NCBI RefSeq assembly: GCF_009498525.1 | Contig: NZ_QSNT01000002.1 | Span: 930,001-994,000, forward strand | Length of the DNA stretch: 64,000 nucleotides | Reading direction: 5' to 3' | DNA from: Rhizobium sp. ICMP 5592 | GTDB lineage: Bacteria > Pseudomonadota > Alphaproteobacteria > Rhizobiales > Rhizobiaceae | Shown: positions 17,388 through 25,809 of the stretch, piece by piece | How positions within the stretch are numbered: position 1 is the first letter of the stretch | Layout: every line of letters starts with the position of its first letter | The notes under the pieces: model-generated | Databases searched by the model: none | The model's input: only the letters and a program-made list of their open reading frames with translations | What the model was told of the DNA's origin: nothing | Program-made: the position numbers and the translations under genes

Positions 17388-18350
17388 CTATTCCCTCGCT
17401 GCGCTTGCGCCGGCCCGTGCCGCGCGCCCACCCCGTCGACCGCCGCCTGCTGCCGGGGCGGCGGCGGTCGGAGCTGCTCCACCTTCCGCCGGCTTGTAGT
17501 CGCGGTAGGTCATGATCCAGTTGGTGCAATTCGCGTCGGTGCCGTTCAGCACGTTGGCGGCGCGCACGGCTTCCATTTCCTGCGGGCGGCAGGGGTTCAT
17601 GATCGCCGAGGTCATGCCGGCGCCGATTACCATCGGGATGAAGCCGGCGTTGATGCCGTGGCGGTGCGGCAGGCCGAAGGAGATGTTGGAGAGGCCGCAG
17701 GTGGTGTTGACCTTCAGCTCGTTACGCAGGCGGTGCAGCAGTGCGAAGACCTGACGGCCGGCATCGCCGAGCGCTCCGATCGGCATGACGAGCGGGTCGA
17801 CGACTATGTCATGCGGCTTGATGCCATAATCCATGGCGCGCTGGACGATCTTTTTGGCGACGGCGAAGCGAACGTCCGGATCCATGGAAATGCCTGTCTC
17901 GTCATTGGAGATGGCGACCACGGGTACATCGTATTTCTTCACCAGCGGCAGGATGGCCTCGAGCTTTTCCTCCTCGCCGGTCACGGAGTTGACCAGCGGC
18001 CGGCCCTTGGCGACCTTCAGCGCCGCCTCGATGGCGGCCGTCACCGAGCTGTCGATCGACAGCGGTACATCGACAAGGCCTTGAACGATTTCCAACGTCT
18101 GCACCAGCAGGCCCGGTTCCGTCTCGTTGGGGTTCACCGAGGTGACGCCGGCGTTGACGTCGAGCATGGTCGCGCCGGCGGCCACCTGTTCGAGCGCATC
18201 CTTGATGACGGTATCGAAATTGCCCTCGATCATCTCGGCGGCCAGCTTCTTGCGCCCCGTCGGGTTGATGCGTTCGCCAATCACGCAAAAGGGCTGATCG
18301 AAGCCGATGATGATTTCGCGGGTGGCGGAGGCAACGATGGTGCGCGTCAT
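17388..18350 (-). CDS. Methyltetrahydrofolate:corrinoid methyltransferase (pterin-binding)
   Basis: 320 residues with a TIM-barrel pterin-binding domain (FCVIGERINPTGRKKLAAEM, TMLDVNAGV, PLSIDSS, VNSVTGEEEKLEAILPLVKKY, DPLVMPIGALGDAGRQ, GLSNISFGLPHR). This is the MtgA/MtvA/AcsE-like subfamily, not the full-length MetH enzyme. It should move the methyl group between the methyl-corrinoid protein and H4folate; in this context probably toward methyl-H4folate. The Ala/Gly/Arg-rich C-terminus (about 285-320) is an extension without known function. Operon neighbours on the same strand supply corrinoid activation and oxidation of the methyl group. Confidence 0.9.
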   Translation of the reverse strand: MTRTIVASATREIIIGFDQPFCVIGERINPTGRKKLAAEMIEGNFDTVIKDALEQVAAGATMLDVNAGVTSVNPNETEPGLLVQTLEIVQGLVDVPLSIDSSVTAAIEAALKVAKGRPLVNSVTGEEEKLEAILPLVKKYDVPVVAISNDETGISMDPDVRFAVAKKIVQRAMDYGIKPHDIVVDPLVMPIGALGDAGRQVFALLHRLRNELKVNTTCGLSNISFGLPHRHGINAGFIPMVIGAGMTSAIMNPCRPQEMEAVRAANVLNGTDANCTNWIMTYRDYKPAEGGAAPTAAAPAAGGGRRGGRAARAGASAARE

Positions 18351-18445
18351 GTCTGATCCTCTGGTCAGTTGGCACTATAGAGCAGATCTATCGTGCCGCG
18401 ATGGGGGTTACAAGCGGACCGGGCTCCTCCGCCCACCGCTTGATT

Positions 18446-19552
18446 TCAATGCGTCTGATGCGGCGGATGGTGGGCGGCTGCTTCGGCCATTTCCTGCTGG
18501 TTCTCTTCCTTGCCTTCGCGGATATGTTCCAGTCGCTCGGCGACCAGCGCGTCGGTGCGGTTGGCCTCGTGCTTCCATGGCCGGCGACCCTTCAGCACGC
18601 CGGAATCGTGCACCATTTCTGCGACATATTCTTCCTGGCGATAGGCCATGACGTGAACGCCGGACACGCCCTCGATCTCCTTCACCTCGTTGATGATGTC
18701 GATACAGAGCTGCTTGCCCTCTTTCTTCTGGTCCTGGGCACCCTCGATGCGCTTGATGATCTCATCCGGAATATGCACGCCCGGCACGTTGGAGCGCATC
18801 CAGCGGGCCGTCTTGGCCGAAGCCAGCGGACCGACGCCGACCAGGATGAAGCATTTCTCATGCAGGCCGAGATCGCGGACCTTCTTCATGTAGTCCCGGA
18901 ACATCGGCACGTCGTAGCAGTACTGGCTCTGGACGAACTGCGCGCCGGCCTCGATCTTCTTCGCAAGCCGATAGGGGCGGAAGTCGTAGGGTGGCGCAAA
19001 CGGGTTGATGGCGGCGCCGAGAAAGACTTTCGGGGGAGAGGTCAGCTTGCGGCCGGAGAGAAATTTCGCATTGTCGCGCATGATGCGGACGGTTTCGAGC
19101 AGCGACATGCAGTCGAGATCGAAGACCGGCTTGGCGCCCGGCTGGTCGCCGGCCTGCACGCCGTCGCCGGTCAGGCACATGATGTTGCAGACGCCCATGG
19201 CGGCCGCCCCGAGCACGTCGCCCTGGATGGCGATGCGGTTCTTGTCGCGGCAGGCGATCTGCATGATCGGGGCATAGCCCATGCGCGTCAGCAACGCGCA
19301 GATGCCGACCGAGGACATATGGCAATTGGCGCCGGAGGCATCGACCGCGTTGATGCCATCGACCCAGCCGGAGAAAATGGCGGCGCGCTCGTAGACATCT
19401 TCGGGGTTGGCGCTATCGGGCGGGTTCAGCTCGGCGGTGACGGCGAATTCGCCGCGGCGAAGCACGCGTTCCAGCCGTCCCAGCGAGGAATGGCCGGGCA
19501 GGGGATCGAGCGGCAGATGCGCGCCCAGCGGATTTTCATCGATATGCGCCAT
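18446..19552 (-). CDS. Methylenetetrahydrofolate reductase-like protein (MetF family)
   Basis: 368 residues of the FAD-dependent TIM-barrel MetF type, with VTAELNPPDSAN at the N-terminus, a SNCH-like VGICALL region, MCLTGDGVQAGDQP (the ...GD..Q.G motif seen in MetF-like proteins) and AGAQFVQSQYCYDVPMF (MetF AxFxxTQ-like). In this locus it should oxidise methyl-H4folate to methylene-H4folate, the reverse of biosynthetic MetF. The C-terminal His-rich tail (HHPPHQTH) is unusual. It is followed after three bases by the MetV-like gene, the usual partner in acetogen-type systems. Confidence 0.88.
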   Translation of the reverse strand: MAHIDENPLGAHLPLDPLPGHSSLGRLERVLRRGEFAVTAELNPPDSANPEDVYERAAIFSGWVDGINAVDASGANCHMSSVGICALLTRMGYAPIMQIACRDKNRIAIQGDVLGAAAMGVCNIMCLTGDGVQAGDQPGAKPVFDLDCMSLLETVRIMRDNAKFLSGRKLTSPPKVFLGAAINPFAPPYDFRPYRLAKKIEAGAQFVQSQYCYDVPMFRDYMKKVRDLGLHEKCFILVGVGPLASAKTARWMRSNVPGVHIPDEIIKRIEGAQDQKKEGKQLCIDIINEVKEIEGVSGVHVMAYRQEEYVAEMVHDSGVLKGRRPWKHEANRTDALVAERLEHIREGKEENQQEMAEAAAHHPPHQTH

Positions 19553-19555
19553 CGA

Positions 19556-20134
19556 TCAGGATTCCTTGCTTGCCGCTTCACGGGCTGCGGCGGCTTCCGC
19601 TGTCACACGCAGCCAGGAGGAGGTCTCGCGCAGCGACTGGTTCACCGGCTTCTGCACATTCAGGATCGCATCGCCATAGGCCATGTTGCGTGAGCCGTTC
19701 CAGGCCTGCACCCAGACGCAGGGCATGTCAGGTTCGACTTCGCAATTGCCATTGGCACGCACGCCGCCGCAGGGGCCGTTGCGCAGCTGCTTAGGACAGT
19801 TCATCGGACAGGACATGCCGGTCGACGACAGCGCACATTGGCCGCACATGCGACAGTCGAAAAGGAAGCCCTTCACATTGCGCTCGACAAAGGTGATGGG
19901 ACGTTCGACGCGCTCGTAGCCGATTTTCTTCCAGAGCGGATGCAGTAGGAGGAAAACATCGGCGAAGCGGCGGTAGAACCATTCGAGGAAGCGAGAGTGA
20001 CGTACGGCCCAGAGGCGGACGGTGTATTTGTGCCGGGCACGACGGTTTGGCGAGACGCCGGCGGGCGTATAGGCGCCGCTGGCAGCCTTCGCGCCCGGGG
20101 CGGCGTTGCCCGGTTTCGGGGCGGGATCAGCCAT
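19556..20134 (-). CDS. MetV-like zinc/Fe-S protein (methylene-H4folate reductase C-terminal domain)
   Basis: 192 residues. The C-terminal half holds a dense cysteine cluster (C94, C97, C100, C109, C113, C122, C131, C139; CRMCGQC...MSCPMNCPK...GPCGGV...NC) typical of the MTHFR C-terminal or MetV domain, which binds metal and partners MetF. The N-terminal about 30 residues are Ala/Pro-rich and probably disordered, followed by a Trp/Arg/Phe-rich helix. The start overlaps the stop of the upstream gene by eight bases, indicating coupled translation. Confidence 0.85.
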   Translation of the reverse strand: MADPAPKPGNAAPGAKAASGAYTPAGVSPNRRARHKYTVRLWAVRHSRFLEWFYRRFADVFLLLHPLWKKIGYERVERPITFVERNVKGFLFDCRMCGQCALSSTGMSCPMNCPKQLRNGPCGGVRANGNCEVEPDMPCVWVQAWNGSRNMAYGDAILNVQKPVNQSLRETSSWLRVTAEAAAAREAASKES

Positions 20135-20429
20135 TGTCGCGGCCCCCGGCCTTCACCAGAGCAAGGAGACGCTCCCGATCATAGGCGGCTTCGAGCTCGC
20201 TGGCGGCTCTGTTGGCCTCGGCTTCCAGATCGTCGGAGACCGGTACGGGATCGGCCTTTCGCCATTCGGCCAGATAGTCATCCGTCTCGGCGGCACCGGT
20301 ACGCATGGCGCACATGTCGATCGCTTCGGTGAAGCGCAGAGACAGCTCGCGTTTCGCCGCCTGTCGCCCTTTCTTGATGATCACCTGGGCTGGAATATCC
20401 CGCCAATAGACGACAATGCGATCCGCCAT
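20127..20429 (-). CDS. Virulence-factor-domain small protein of the demethylation locus
   Basis: 100 residues from the ATG at 20429, with GAGGAG nine bases upstream. The N-terminus MADRIVVYWRDIPAQVIIKKGRQAAKRELSLRF matches the small Virulence_fact domain family, whose name is historical and whose function is not known. The sequence continues as a charged helix. It is first in the same-strand run with the MetV- and MetF-like genes, so a role in the corrinoid/folate path is likely. An open frame runs 24 codons further upstream without a better start. Confidence 0.75.
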   Translation of the reverse strand: MADRIVVYWRDIPAQVIIKKGRQAAKRELSLRFTEAIDMCAMRTGAAETDDYLAEWRKADPVPVSDDLEAEANRAASELEAAYDRERLLALVKAGGRDNG

Positions 20430-20669
20430 GCAGAAGTTCTCCTCTTTGATCAAGAATGCACGCCTGTCGATCTTCTGACTGCGCTCGTCACGACGCGGCA
20501 CATGCCGAAAAACGACGCTCCATGCAAAGCACTGTCACAAGCGGCGATAAACTAAGCTGTCGCGCAAGACGGCAAGTGTTTTAGGCCGTGATTCAACACC
20601 TTCGATGCGGCGCAGCATGGTGATATCGCAAGGAGGCCGCAAGCGGTGATATCGAATGGAATGTCGTAA
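20430..20669. other. Intergenic region between the small Virulence_fact gene and the DUF1638 gene
   Basis: 240 bases. It contains two direct copies of GGTGATATCG about 28 bases apart (near 20619 and 20645), possibly a regulator site, and the promoter region for the downstream minus-strand run. No gene is seen. Confidence 0.35.
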
Positions 20670-21308
20670 TCAGACAGCCAGCAATTCACGCGCGAGATCG
20701 CCATAACCGGTGAAGCGGTATTCGTACTCCAGGCCGAGATAGGCGGCCGCGGCTTTTGCCTTTTCCTGAAGCGTCGGATCTTCTTCCTGCGAGAGATAGA
20801 CGACCTTGCGGTAATTGCCGAAATACATGTCGCGCAGCTCCGGATGACGGTCGAGGCCGAGTGGTACGATGACAAAGGCTTCGAACTGGCGGGCGAGGAA
20901 ATCGGTGAGGAAAAACGAGGTGATGTCGTCCTCGCGGGCGGCGAAGGCCTCGTTGCCGCTGAAGAAGGAATAACAGTGCGGGCCGGAGAGGCGTTCGATG
21001 CCCTCGCGTTCGCAGATCTTGTCGATGTCACCGCCGGTGCCGCAGTCGGCATAGCCGATGAGGATCCTCTCGAAACCGCGCGATCGTGCGTCTGCGATCG
21101 CCTCTTCCAAGGCCGGTGCGATCTTCTGTGGATAGGAATGGTAGATTGCCGGAAGACAGTGCAGGTCGATGTGATCGAGGTTATTTATTCTGGTGACCGC
21201 AAGTATCTCGCGCGCGATTGCGCCGCACGCGATCACATGAACCTTTTGTGCCGTTATGCGTTTCTTGAGCGGAGGGTTTATCTCCGTCTTTTGTCGATCA
21301 ACATCCAT
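20670..21308 (-). CDS. DUF1638 family protein
   Basis: 212 residues. Typical DUF1638 features are HVIACGAIAREI near the N-terminus, LPAIYHSYPQKIAPALEEAI, ILIGYADCGTGGDIDKICEREGIERL and a late FLARQFEAFVIVPLGLDRHPELRD segment. Conserved Cys and His residues (CG, HxC, DCGTGG) suggest metal or corrinoid binding, but no reaction is established for the family. DUF1638 genes regularly accompany MttB-type methyltransferases and corrinoid proteins in Alphaproteobacteria and methanogens. The start at 21308 lies 19 bases from the divergent lipoprotein gene. Confidence 0.82.
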   Translation of the reverse strand: MDVDRQKTEINPPLKKRITAQKVHVIACGAIAREILAVTRINNLDHIDLHCLPAIYHSYPQKIAPALEEAIADARSRGFERILIGYADCGTGGDIDKICEREGIERLSGPHCYSFFSGNEAFAAREDDITSFFLTDFLARQFEAFVIVPLGLDRHPELRDMYFGNYRKVVYLSQEEDPTLQEKAKAAAAYLGLEYEYRFTGYGDLARELLAV

Positions 21309-21327
21309 TCAGAGAGGGCTCCCGATC

Positions 21328-21489
21328 ATGACTGCACCGACACTCACCAAAATCGCCGCCGCCTGCGCCGTCCTTATGGTACTCGCTTCATGCGCCAACA
21401 CAATTCGCGGCATAGGCAGGGATACGGCGGGTGCTGTCAACGCGACGGAAGATGCCGGTCACAAGGTCAAACGGGCAGTCGTCAACTGA
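21328..21489 (+). CDS. Entericidin-like small lipoprotein
   Basis: 53 residues. The signal peptide (TKIAAACAVLMVLASC) ends in a lipobox with the modified Cys near residue 20. The mature part, CANTIRGIGRDTAGAVNATEDAGHKVKRAVVN, is the entericidin A/B pattern. It is a small membrane-bound lipoprotein, stress-related in enterobacteria and of unclear role here. The ATG at 21328 has AGAGAGGG upstream. The gene is inserted between two corrinoid-locus genes on the opposite strand. Confidence 0.85.
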   Translation: MTAPTLTKIAAACAVLMVLASCANTIRGIGRDTAGAVNATEDAGHKVKRAVVN

Positions 21490-21506
21490 TCTGGGATGCA
21501 ACTCGG

Positions 21507-21533
21507 CCGGCGGCCCTCTTGCAGGGCCGCCGG
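21507..21533. terminator. Bidirectional hairpin between the entericidin-like and corrinoid protein genes
   Basis: Perfect 10-bp stem CCGGCGGCCC/GGGCCGCCGG with a 7-base loop between convergent genes. It has no clear T run. Confidence 0.55.
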
Positions 21534-21550
21534 TCTGGCATTCGTGATGA

Positions 21551-22252
21551 TCAGGCGCCGGCAGCCAGGCTGTTGTGCTTGCGCTTCATGAAGTCCTTGG
21601 CGGTTTCGACGGCCACAGCCGCATCGCGGCAATAGGCATCGGCGCCGACGGCCTTACCGAATTCCTCGTTCAATGGCGCGCCGCCGACGAGAACGACATA
21701 ATCCTCGCGCATGCCCTTTTCCTTCAGCGTATCGATAACGACCTTCATGTAGGGCATGGTCGTCGTCAGCAGCGCCGACATGCCGAGAATGTCAGGCTGT
21801 TCACGTTCGATGGCGTCAAGATAGTTTTCGACCGGGTTGTTGATGCCGAGGTCGATGACGTCGAATCCCGCACCCTCCATCATCATGCCGACGAGGTTCT
21901 TGCCGATGTCGTGAATGTCGCCCTTGACGGTGCCGATCACCATCTTGCCGAGCTTCGGCGCGCCGGTTTCCACCAGCAACGGCCGCAGGATGCTCATGCC
22001 GGCCTTCATCGCATTGGCGGACAGCAGCACTTCGGGCACGAAGAGAATGCCGTCGCGAAAATCGATGCCGACGATACGCATGCCTTCGACGAGGGCCTGC
22101 GTCAGGACATCATAGGGCGTCCAGCCGCGTTCGAGGAGGATGTTAGTCGCTTCCTCGATTTCCTCCTTCAGTCCGTCGTAAAGGTCGTCATGCATCTGCT
22201 GCACGAGTTCCTCATCAGAAAGTTCCGCGAGAATGATTTCGTCGTCAGACAT
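21551..22252 (-). CDS. Methyltransferase corrinoid protein (MtgC/MttC-like)
   Basis: 233 residues. A helical cap domain covers about 1-95. It is followed by the B12-binding Rossmann domain with the lower-axial-ligand motif D112-x-H114-x-x-G117 (GTVKGDIHDIGKNLV) and the later GADAYCRDA segment. It carries the methyl group on cobalt between the MttB-family enzyme (22513-24093) and the methyl-H4folate methyltransferase. The ATG at 22252 was chosen because GGAG lies four bases upstream and because MSDDEI matches the usual N-terminus; the frame stays open to 22309. It is divergent from the mttB-type gene, across a 260-base shared promoter region. Confidence 0.9.
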   Translation of the reverse strand: MSDDEIILAELSDEELVQQMHDDLYDGLKEEIEEATNILLERGWTPYDVLTQALVEGMRIVGIDFRDGILFVPEVLLSANAMKAGMSILRPLLVETGAPKLGKMVIGTVKGDIHDIGKNLVGMMMEGAGFDVIDLGINNPVENYLDAIEREQPDILGMSALLTTTMPYMKVVIDTLKEKGMREDYVVLVGGAPLNEEFGKAVGADAYCRDAAVAVETAKDFMKRKHNSLAAGA

Positions 22253-22512
22253 GCGCTCCATCCCATTTTCGTGCAGTGCACCAGAGGCTTGTATAAAATA
22301 CTGCCTCAATAAGCGATAAACCTCAACGATGACAAAACTCTTTTCGAAAGCGACGCTGCACGGATAATTCGCGACGGATGGGGACGAGGCGATATCCCTG
22401 CGCGCATGTCTGTCCTATGCTAGTCGCTGGCGCATAGAGGAATGTCCATGCGATGGAATAGGGTAGCATGGAGCAGAATAGACGCATTCATGCGGAGGAG
22501 TGAGGAAGCATC
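22253..22512. promoter_or_regulatory. Divergent promoter region of the corrinoid protein and MttB-family genes
   Basis: 260 bases between divergent starts. It is AT-rich around 22280-22345 and probably carries both promoters and the site of a substrate-responsive regulator. No specific operator could be named. Confidence 0.4.
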
Positions 22513-24093
22513 ATGGACGATATCATTGAGCAACCGGCCGCGGGCGGTGATGGTGGCGGACGACGTTCGCGTGGCGAGGGCAGGGGTGCCGCCGCACGGC
22601 GAGCGTCGCGCAGCGGCGGCGGACCAGGTCCGTCGCTTCCCTATATCGTCCGGAAGATAGGCGTCTATGAGGTGCTGGACGAGGAAGGCTTGCAGCTCAT
22701 CGAGCGCAACGCCGACACGGTGCTCGAGGAAATCGGCATCGAGTTTCGCGACGATGCTGAAGCATTGGAGCTGTGGAAAGAGGCCGGTGCCGACGTCAAG
22801 GGGCAGCGGGTGCATTTCCCGAAAGGACTTTGCCGCGAGCTTCTGAAGACCGCGCCGAAGGAGTTCACCTGGCATGCGCGCAACAGCGATCGCAATGCCC
22901 ATGTCGGCGGCAAGGCGACGATCTTTGCGCCGGTTTACGGGCCGCCCTTCGTCCGCGATCTCGAAGGCAATCGCCGCTACGCGACGATCGAGGATTTCCG
23001 CAATTTCGTGAAGCTCGCCTATATGGCGCCGTCGATGCATTCGTCCGGCGGTACGGTCTGCGAGCCGGTTGACGTGCCCGTCAACAAGCGCCACCTCGAT
23101 ATGGTCTACAGTCATATCAAATATTCCGACAAGCCGTTCATGGGCTCGGTGACCGCGCCGGAGCGCGCTGAGGACACGGTTGCCATGGCGAAGATCGTCT
23201 TTGGCGATGATTTCGTCGAAAACAATTGCGTGACGCTGAACCTCATCAACGCCAATTCGCCGATGGTGTTCGACGAAACCATGCTCGGTGCGCTGAAGGT
23301 CTATGCACGGCATAACCAGGCTTCCGTCGTTTCGCCCTTCATCCTGTCGGGCGCGATGAGCCCGGTGACGGTGGCGGGAACGCTGACGCAGATCCTGGCC
23401 GAAGTGCTGGCCGGTGCCTCCTTCACGCAGCTCATCCGCAAGGGATCGCCGGTGCTTTACGGCACCTTTGCTGCCTCGATCTCGATGCAGTCGGGCGCTC
23501 CGACCTTCGGTACGCCGGAGCCGTCGCTGGTGTCCTATGGCTCGGCTCAGCTCGCCCGGCGTCTCGGCCTGCCGTTCCGGACCGGCGGCTCGCTTTGCGC
23601 CTCCAAGGTGCCGGACGCGCAGGCGGCGCATGAATCGGCCAATACGCTGAACATGACCCTGCTCGCCGGCACGAATTTCGTGCTGCACGCGGCCGGCTGG
23701 CTCGAAGGCGGTCTGGTGTCTTCCTACGAGAAATTCATGATCGACCAGGATCAGCTCGGCATGATGCAGAAAATGGCCGAAGGCGTCGATCTCTCGGAAA
23801 ACGGTCAGGCGCTGGACGCGATCCGCGAAGTTGGCCCCGGTAGCCACTATCTCGGCTGCGCCCATACGCAGGCGAATTTCCAGAGCGCTTTCTACCGCTC
23901 GGCTCTGGCCGACAACAACTCCTTCGAACAGTGGGAGATTGAAGGTCAGAAGCGTGTCGAGCAACGGGCCAACGCGCTTTGCCGGTCCTGGCTCGATCAC
24001 TACGAAGCCCCGCCGCTTGACCCCGCGATCGACGAGGCGCTGTTGGCCTATATCCAGAAGCGCAAGGATTCGATGCCGGACGCCTTTACCTGA
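22513..24093 (+). CDS. Trimethylamine-methyltransferase-family protein (non-pyrrolysine MttB homologue)
   Basis: 526 residues. A Gly/Arg-rich disordered N-terminus (about 10-40) precedes the MttB TIM barrel (PYIVRKIGVYEVLDEEGLQLIERNADTVLEEIGIEF, SSGGTVCEPVDVPVNKRHLDM, SPMVFDETMLGALKVYARHNQ, GTFAASISMQSGAPTFGTPEPSL, HAAGWLEGGLVSSYEKFM). The frame is free of internal TAG codons, so it lacks pyrrolysine; such homologues act on quaternary amines (MtgB type, glycine betaine to dimethylglycine) rather than trimethylamine. Partner genes for the corrinoid, its activation and H4folate transfer are adjacent. The nearby betaine importer and Bmt support glycine or proline betaine as substrate. Confidence 0.88.
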   Translation: MDDIIEQPAAGGDGGGRRSRGEGRGAAARRASRSGGGPGPSLPYIVRKIGVYEVLDEEGLQLIERNADTVLEEIGIEFRDDAEALELWKEAGADVKGQRVHFPKGLCRELLKTAPKEFTWHARNSDRNAHVGGKATIFAPVYGPPFVRDLEGNRRYATIEDFRNFVKLAYMAPSMHSSGGTVCEPVDVPVNKRHLDMVYSHIKYSDKPFMGSVTAPERAEDTVAMAKIVFGDDFVENNCVTLNLINANSPMVFDETMLGALKVYARHNQASVVSPFILSGAMSPVTVAGTLTQILAEVLAGASFTQLIRKGSPVLYGTFAASISMQSGAPTFGTPEPSLVSYGSAQLARRLGLPFRTGGSLCASKVPDAQAAHESANTLNMTLLAGTNFVLHAAGWLEGGLVSSYEKFMIDQDQLGMMQKMAEGVDLSENGQALDAIREVGPGSHYLGCAHTQANFQSAFYRSALADNNSFEQWEIEGQKRVEQRANALCRSWLDHYEAPPLDPAIDEALLAYIQKRKDSMPDAFT

Positions 24094-24194
24094 AGAGAGC
24101 CCGATGCCGCCAGGGAGCAAGGCGGTGCGGTACGTGTTGCCGATCTGATCCAGAAGGAAGTCTGGCGGCCGCATTATGAATATAAGGGGCCGCG

Positions 24195-24887
24195 ATGAAC
24201 GGCGGCTCTACCATGATCGGAAAACTCCGTGCGGCGCTTGGCGTCCACGGAGTTTTTGTTCGTGGCGTGGTCTGTTTTGACGAGAGCGAGGGACCACTAC
24301 CGCAGGACGGGACGCCGGCACGAATCGTCATCCTGCTTGGCAATATCGGCGGCTCGATCTGGGAACCGTTTTCGCGCTGGCGGCAATTGCCGGAAAATGC
24401 CGGATGTCGCGATCCGCTCGACGACTGGTCGAAGGCGATCATCCAACCGATTGCCGCAGCTTTCGGCGCGACTGCCTATTTTCCGTCCGATCCGCCCTGG
24501 CAGCCGTTTCAGCGATGGGCGATGCAAGCAGAAGGCTTGAAAGCATCGCCGCTCGGCATCCTGATTCACCCGGAATATGGCTTGTGGCACGGTTATCGTG
24601 GTGCCCTGGGGTTTGCAGAGCCTATCGAGGTGGGGGAGCCGGCCGAGTTTGCCGCGTATCCCTGCGATCATTGCGCGGAGAAGCCTTGTCTGACCGCCTG
24701 TCCCGTCGGTGCGGTCACGTCCGCCGGATTCGATGTTGCAGGCTGCCGGTCGCATTTGAGGACGGATACGGGCCGGGCCGGCTGCATGATCGGTGGCTGT
24801 CTGGCGCGCAACGCCTGTCCGGTGGGGGCCAGCTATCGTTATTCGCCGGCGCAGCTTGCCTTTCACATGGCCGCACTCCACCCTTAG
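24195..24887 (+). CDS. Ferredoxin-like protein with C-terminal 4Fe-4S motifs (QueG-related)
   Basis: 230 residues. The C-terminal third contains CDHCAEKPCLTACPVGA (C-x2-C-x4-C-x3-CP) and a second, irregular cluster (GCRSHLRTDTGRAGCMIGGCLARNACPVGA). The N-terminal part is a globular region without a recognised enzyme motif. The layout resembles a trimmed QueG or reductive-dehalogenase-type ferredoxin. It follows the MttB-family gene by 100 bases on the same strand and may deliver electrons for corrinoid reactivation. ATG at 24195; ATG 24213 is an alternative. Confidence 0.75.
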   Translation: MNGGSTMIGKLRAALGVHGVFVRGVVCFDESEGPLPQDGTPARIVILLGNIGGSIWEPFSRWRQLPENAGCRDPLDDWSKAIIQPIAAAFGATAYFPSDPPWQPFQRWAMQAEGLKASPLGILIHPEYGLWHGYRGALGFAEPIEVGEPAEFAAYPCDHCAEKPCLTACPVGAVTSAGFDVAGCRSHLRTDTGRAGCMIGGCLARNACPVGASYRYSPAQLAFHMAALHP

Positions 24888-24964
24888 AAAGGCGAGGCGT
24901 TTCCTTCTTTCGCCGCATTTGCGATGCGCTTTGGCGTGGCCGAAATTCTCTCCGGAGTTATCAC

Positions 24965-25705
24965 TTGATTCGATTGCTGACTGTGCTTGCCATTCTTGCC
25001 TGCGCCACCACGGCGTTCGCCGACGAGGCCTGCCGCAAGGTTCTGCATCTTGGCGACAGCTACACCGTCTGCACCTTCGATCCCGCCGTCGACGGCATCC
25101 AGCTCTATGAATATGACCGCAGCGGCAAGCCCTATGGTTCGTTCCGGACACTGGAAAGCGATCTTGCCCAGGACCGCCTCTTCGTTCGCTTCGCGATGAA
25201 CGGCGGCATGTATCAGGATGATCTCTCGCCAGTCGGCCTTTATGTCGAGGCAGGTAGGCAGTTAAAGGCGATCAACACCAACAAGGGCTGGGGTAATTTT
25301 CATCTCCTGCCGAACGGCGTCTTCTATATCCAGCCGGGCCGCGCCGGTGTCATGGAGAGCAAGGCGTTCCTTGCCTCCGGCATCAAGCCTTTCTATGCGA
25401 CCCAATCCGGGCCAATGCTGGTGATCGACGGCAAGCTGCATCCGTCGTTCCTTGCCGACAGCACCAGTTTCAAGACGCGCAACGGCGTTGGTGTAGCTGT
25501 GGATGGCAAGGTGATCTTCGCCGTGTCCGATGGAGCCGTCCGCTTCCATGATTTTGCGACCCTGTTCCGTGACGATCTCGGCTGCGCCAATGCGCTCTTC
25601 CTCGACGGTAGCATTTCGAGTCTAGACATACCGGGATGGCGGAGGCGAGACGGCCTCTTCCCGCTCGGCCCGATCATAGCGGTGACGCAATCGCTGCCAG
25701 GCTGA
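24965..25705 (+). CDS. Secreted phosphodiester glycosidase-family protein (DUF2233/NAGPA)
   Basis: 246 residues from a TTG at 24965 with GGAG seven bases upstream. The signal peptide is LIRLLTVLAILACATTAFA, with cleavage before DEACRK. The domain pattern is DUF2233: FAMNGGMYQDDLSPVGLYVE, NTNKGWGNFHLLPNGVF, FYATQSGPMLVIDGKLHP, RNGVGVAVDGKVIFAVSD and NALFLDGSISSLDIPGW. Family members hydrolyse phosphodiester-linked sugars or handle cell-wall glycans, with the substrate here unknown. It is a periplasmic protein. The frame remains open far upstream, but that part overlaps the ferredoxin-like gene and is not used. Confidence 0.82.
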   Translation: MIRLLTVLAILACATTAFADEACRKVLHLGDSYTVCTFDPAVDGIQLYEYDRSGKPYGSFRTLESDLAQDRLFVRFAMNGGMYQDDLSPVGLYVEAGRQLKAINTNKGWGNFHLLPNGVFYIQPGRAGVMESKAFLASGIKPFYATQSGPMLVIDGKLHPSFLADSTSFKTRNGVGVAVDGKVIFAVSDGAVRFHDFATLFRDDLGCANALFLDGSISSLDIPGWRRRDGLFPLGPIIAVTQSLPG

Positions 25706-25809
25706 GTGCAATGAGGCGTAAGGTTGGAACCAGCCACAATCGCTAATCCAGATTGCGGGGGGATTTTATCCTCCGGATGCGGATTGTCGGATTGGGGCTT
25801 CGAACATCG

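Noticed and set aside
22513..24093. Pyrrolysine-containing MttB
   Set aside because: The frame is continuous with no in-frame TAG, and no pyl genes are visible, so it belongs to the non-pyrrolysine group.
22420..24174. 584-codon minus-strand frame opposite the MttB-family gene
   Set aside because: Opposite a clearly conserved gene and without any motif.
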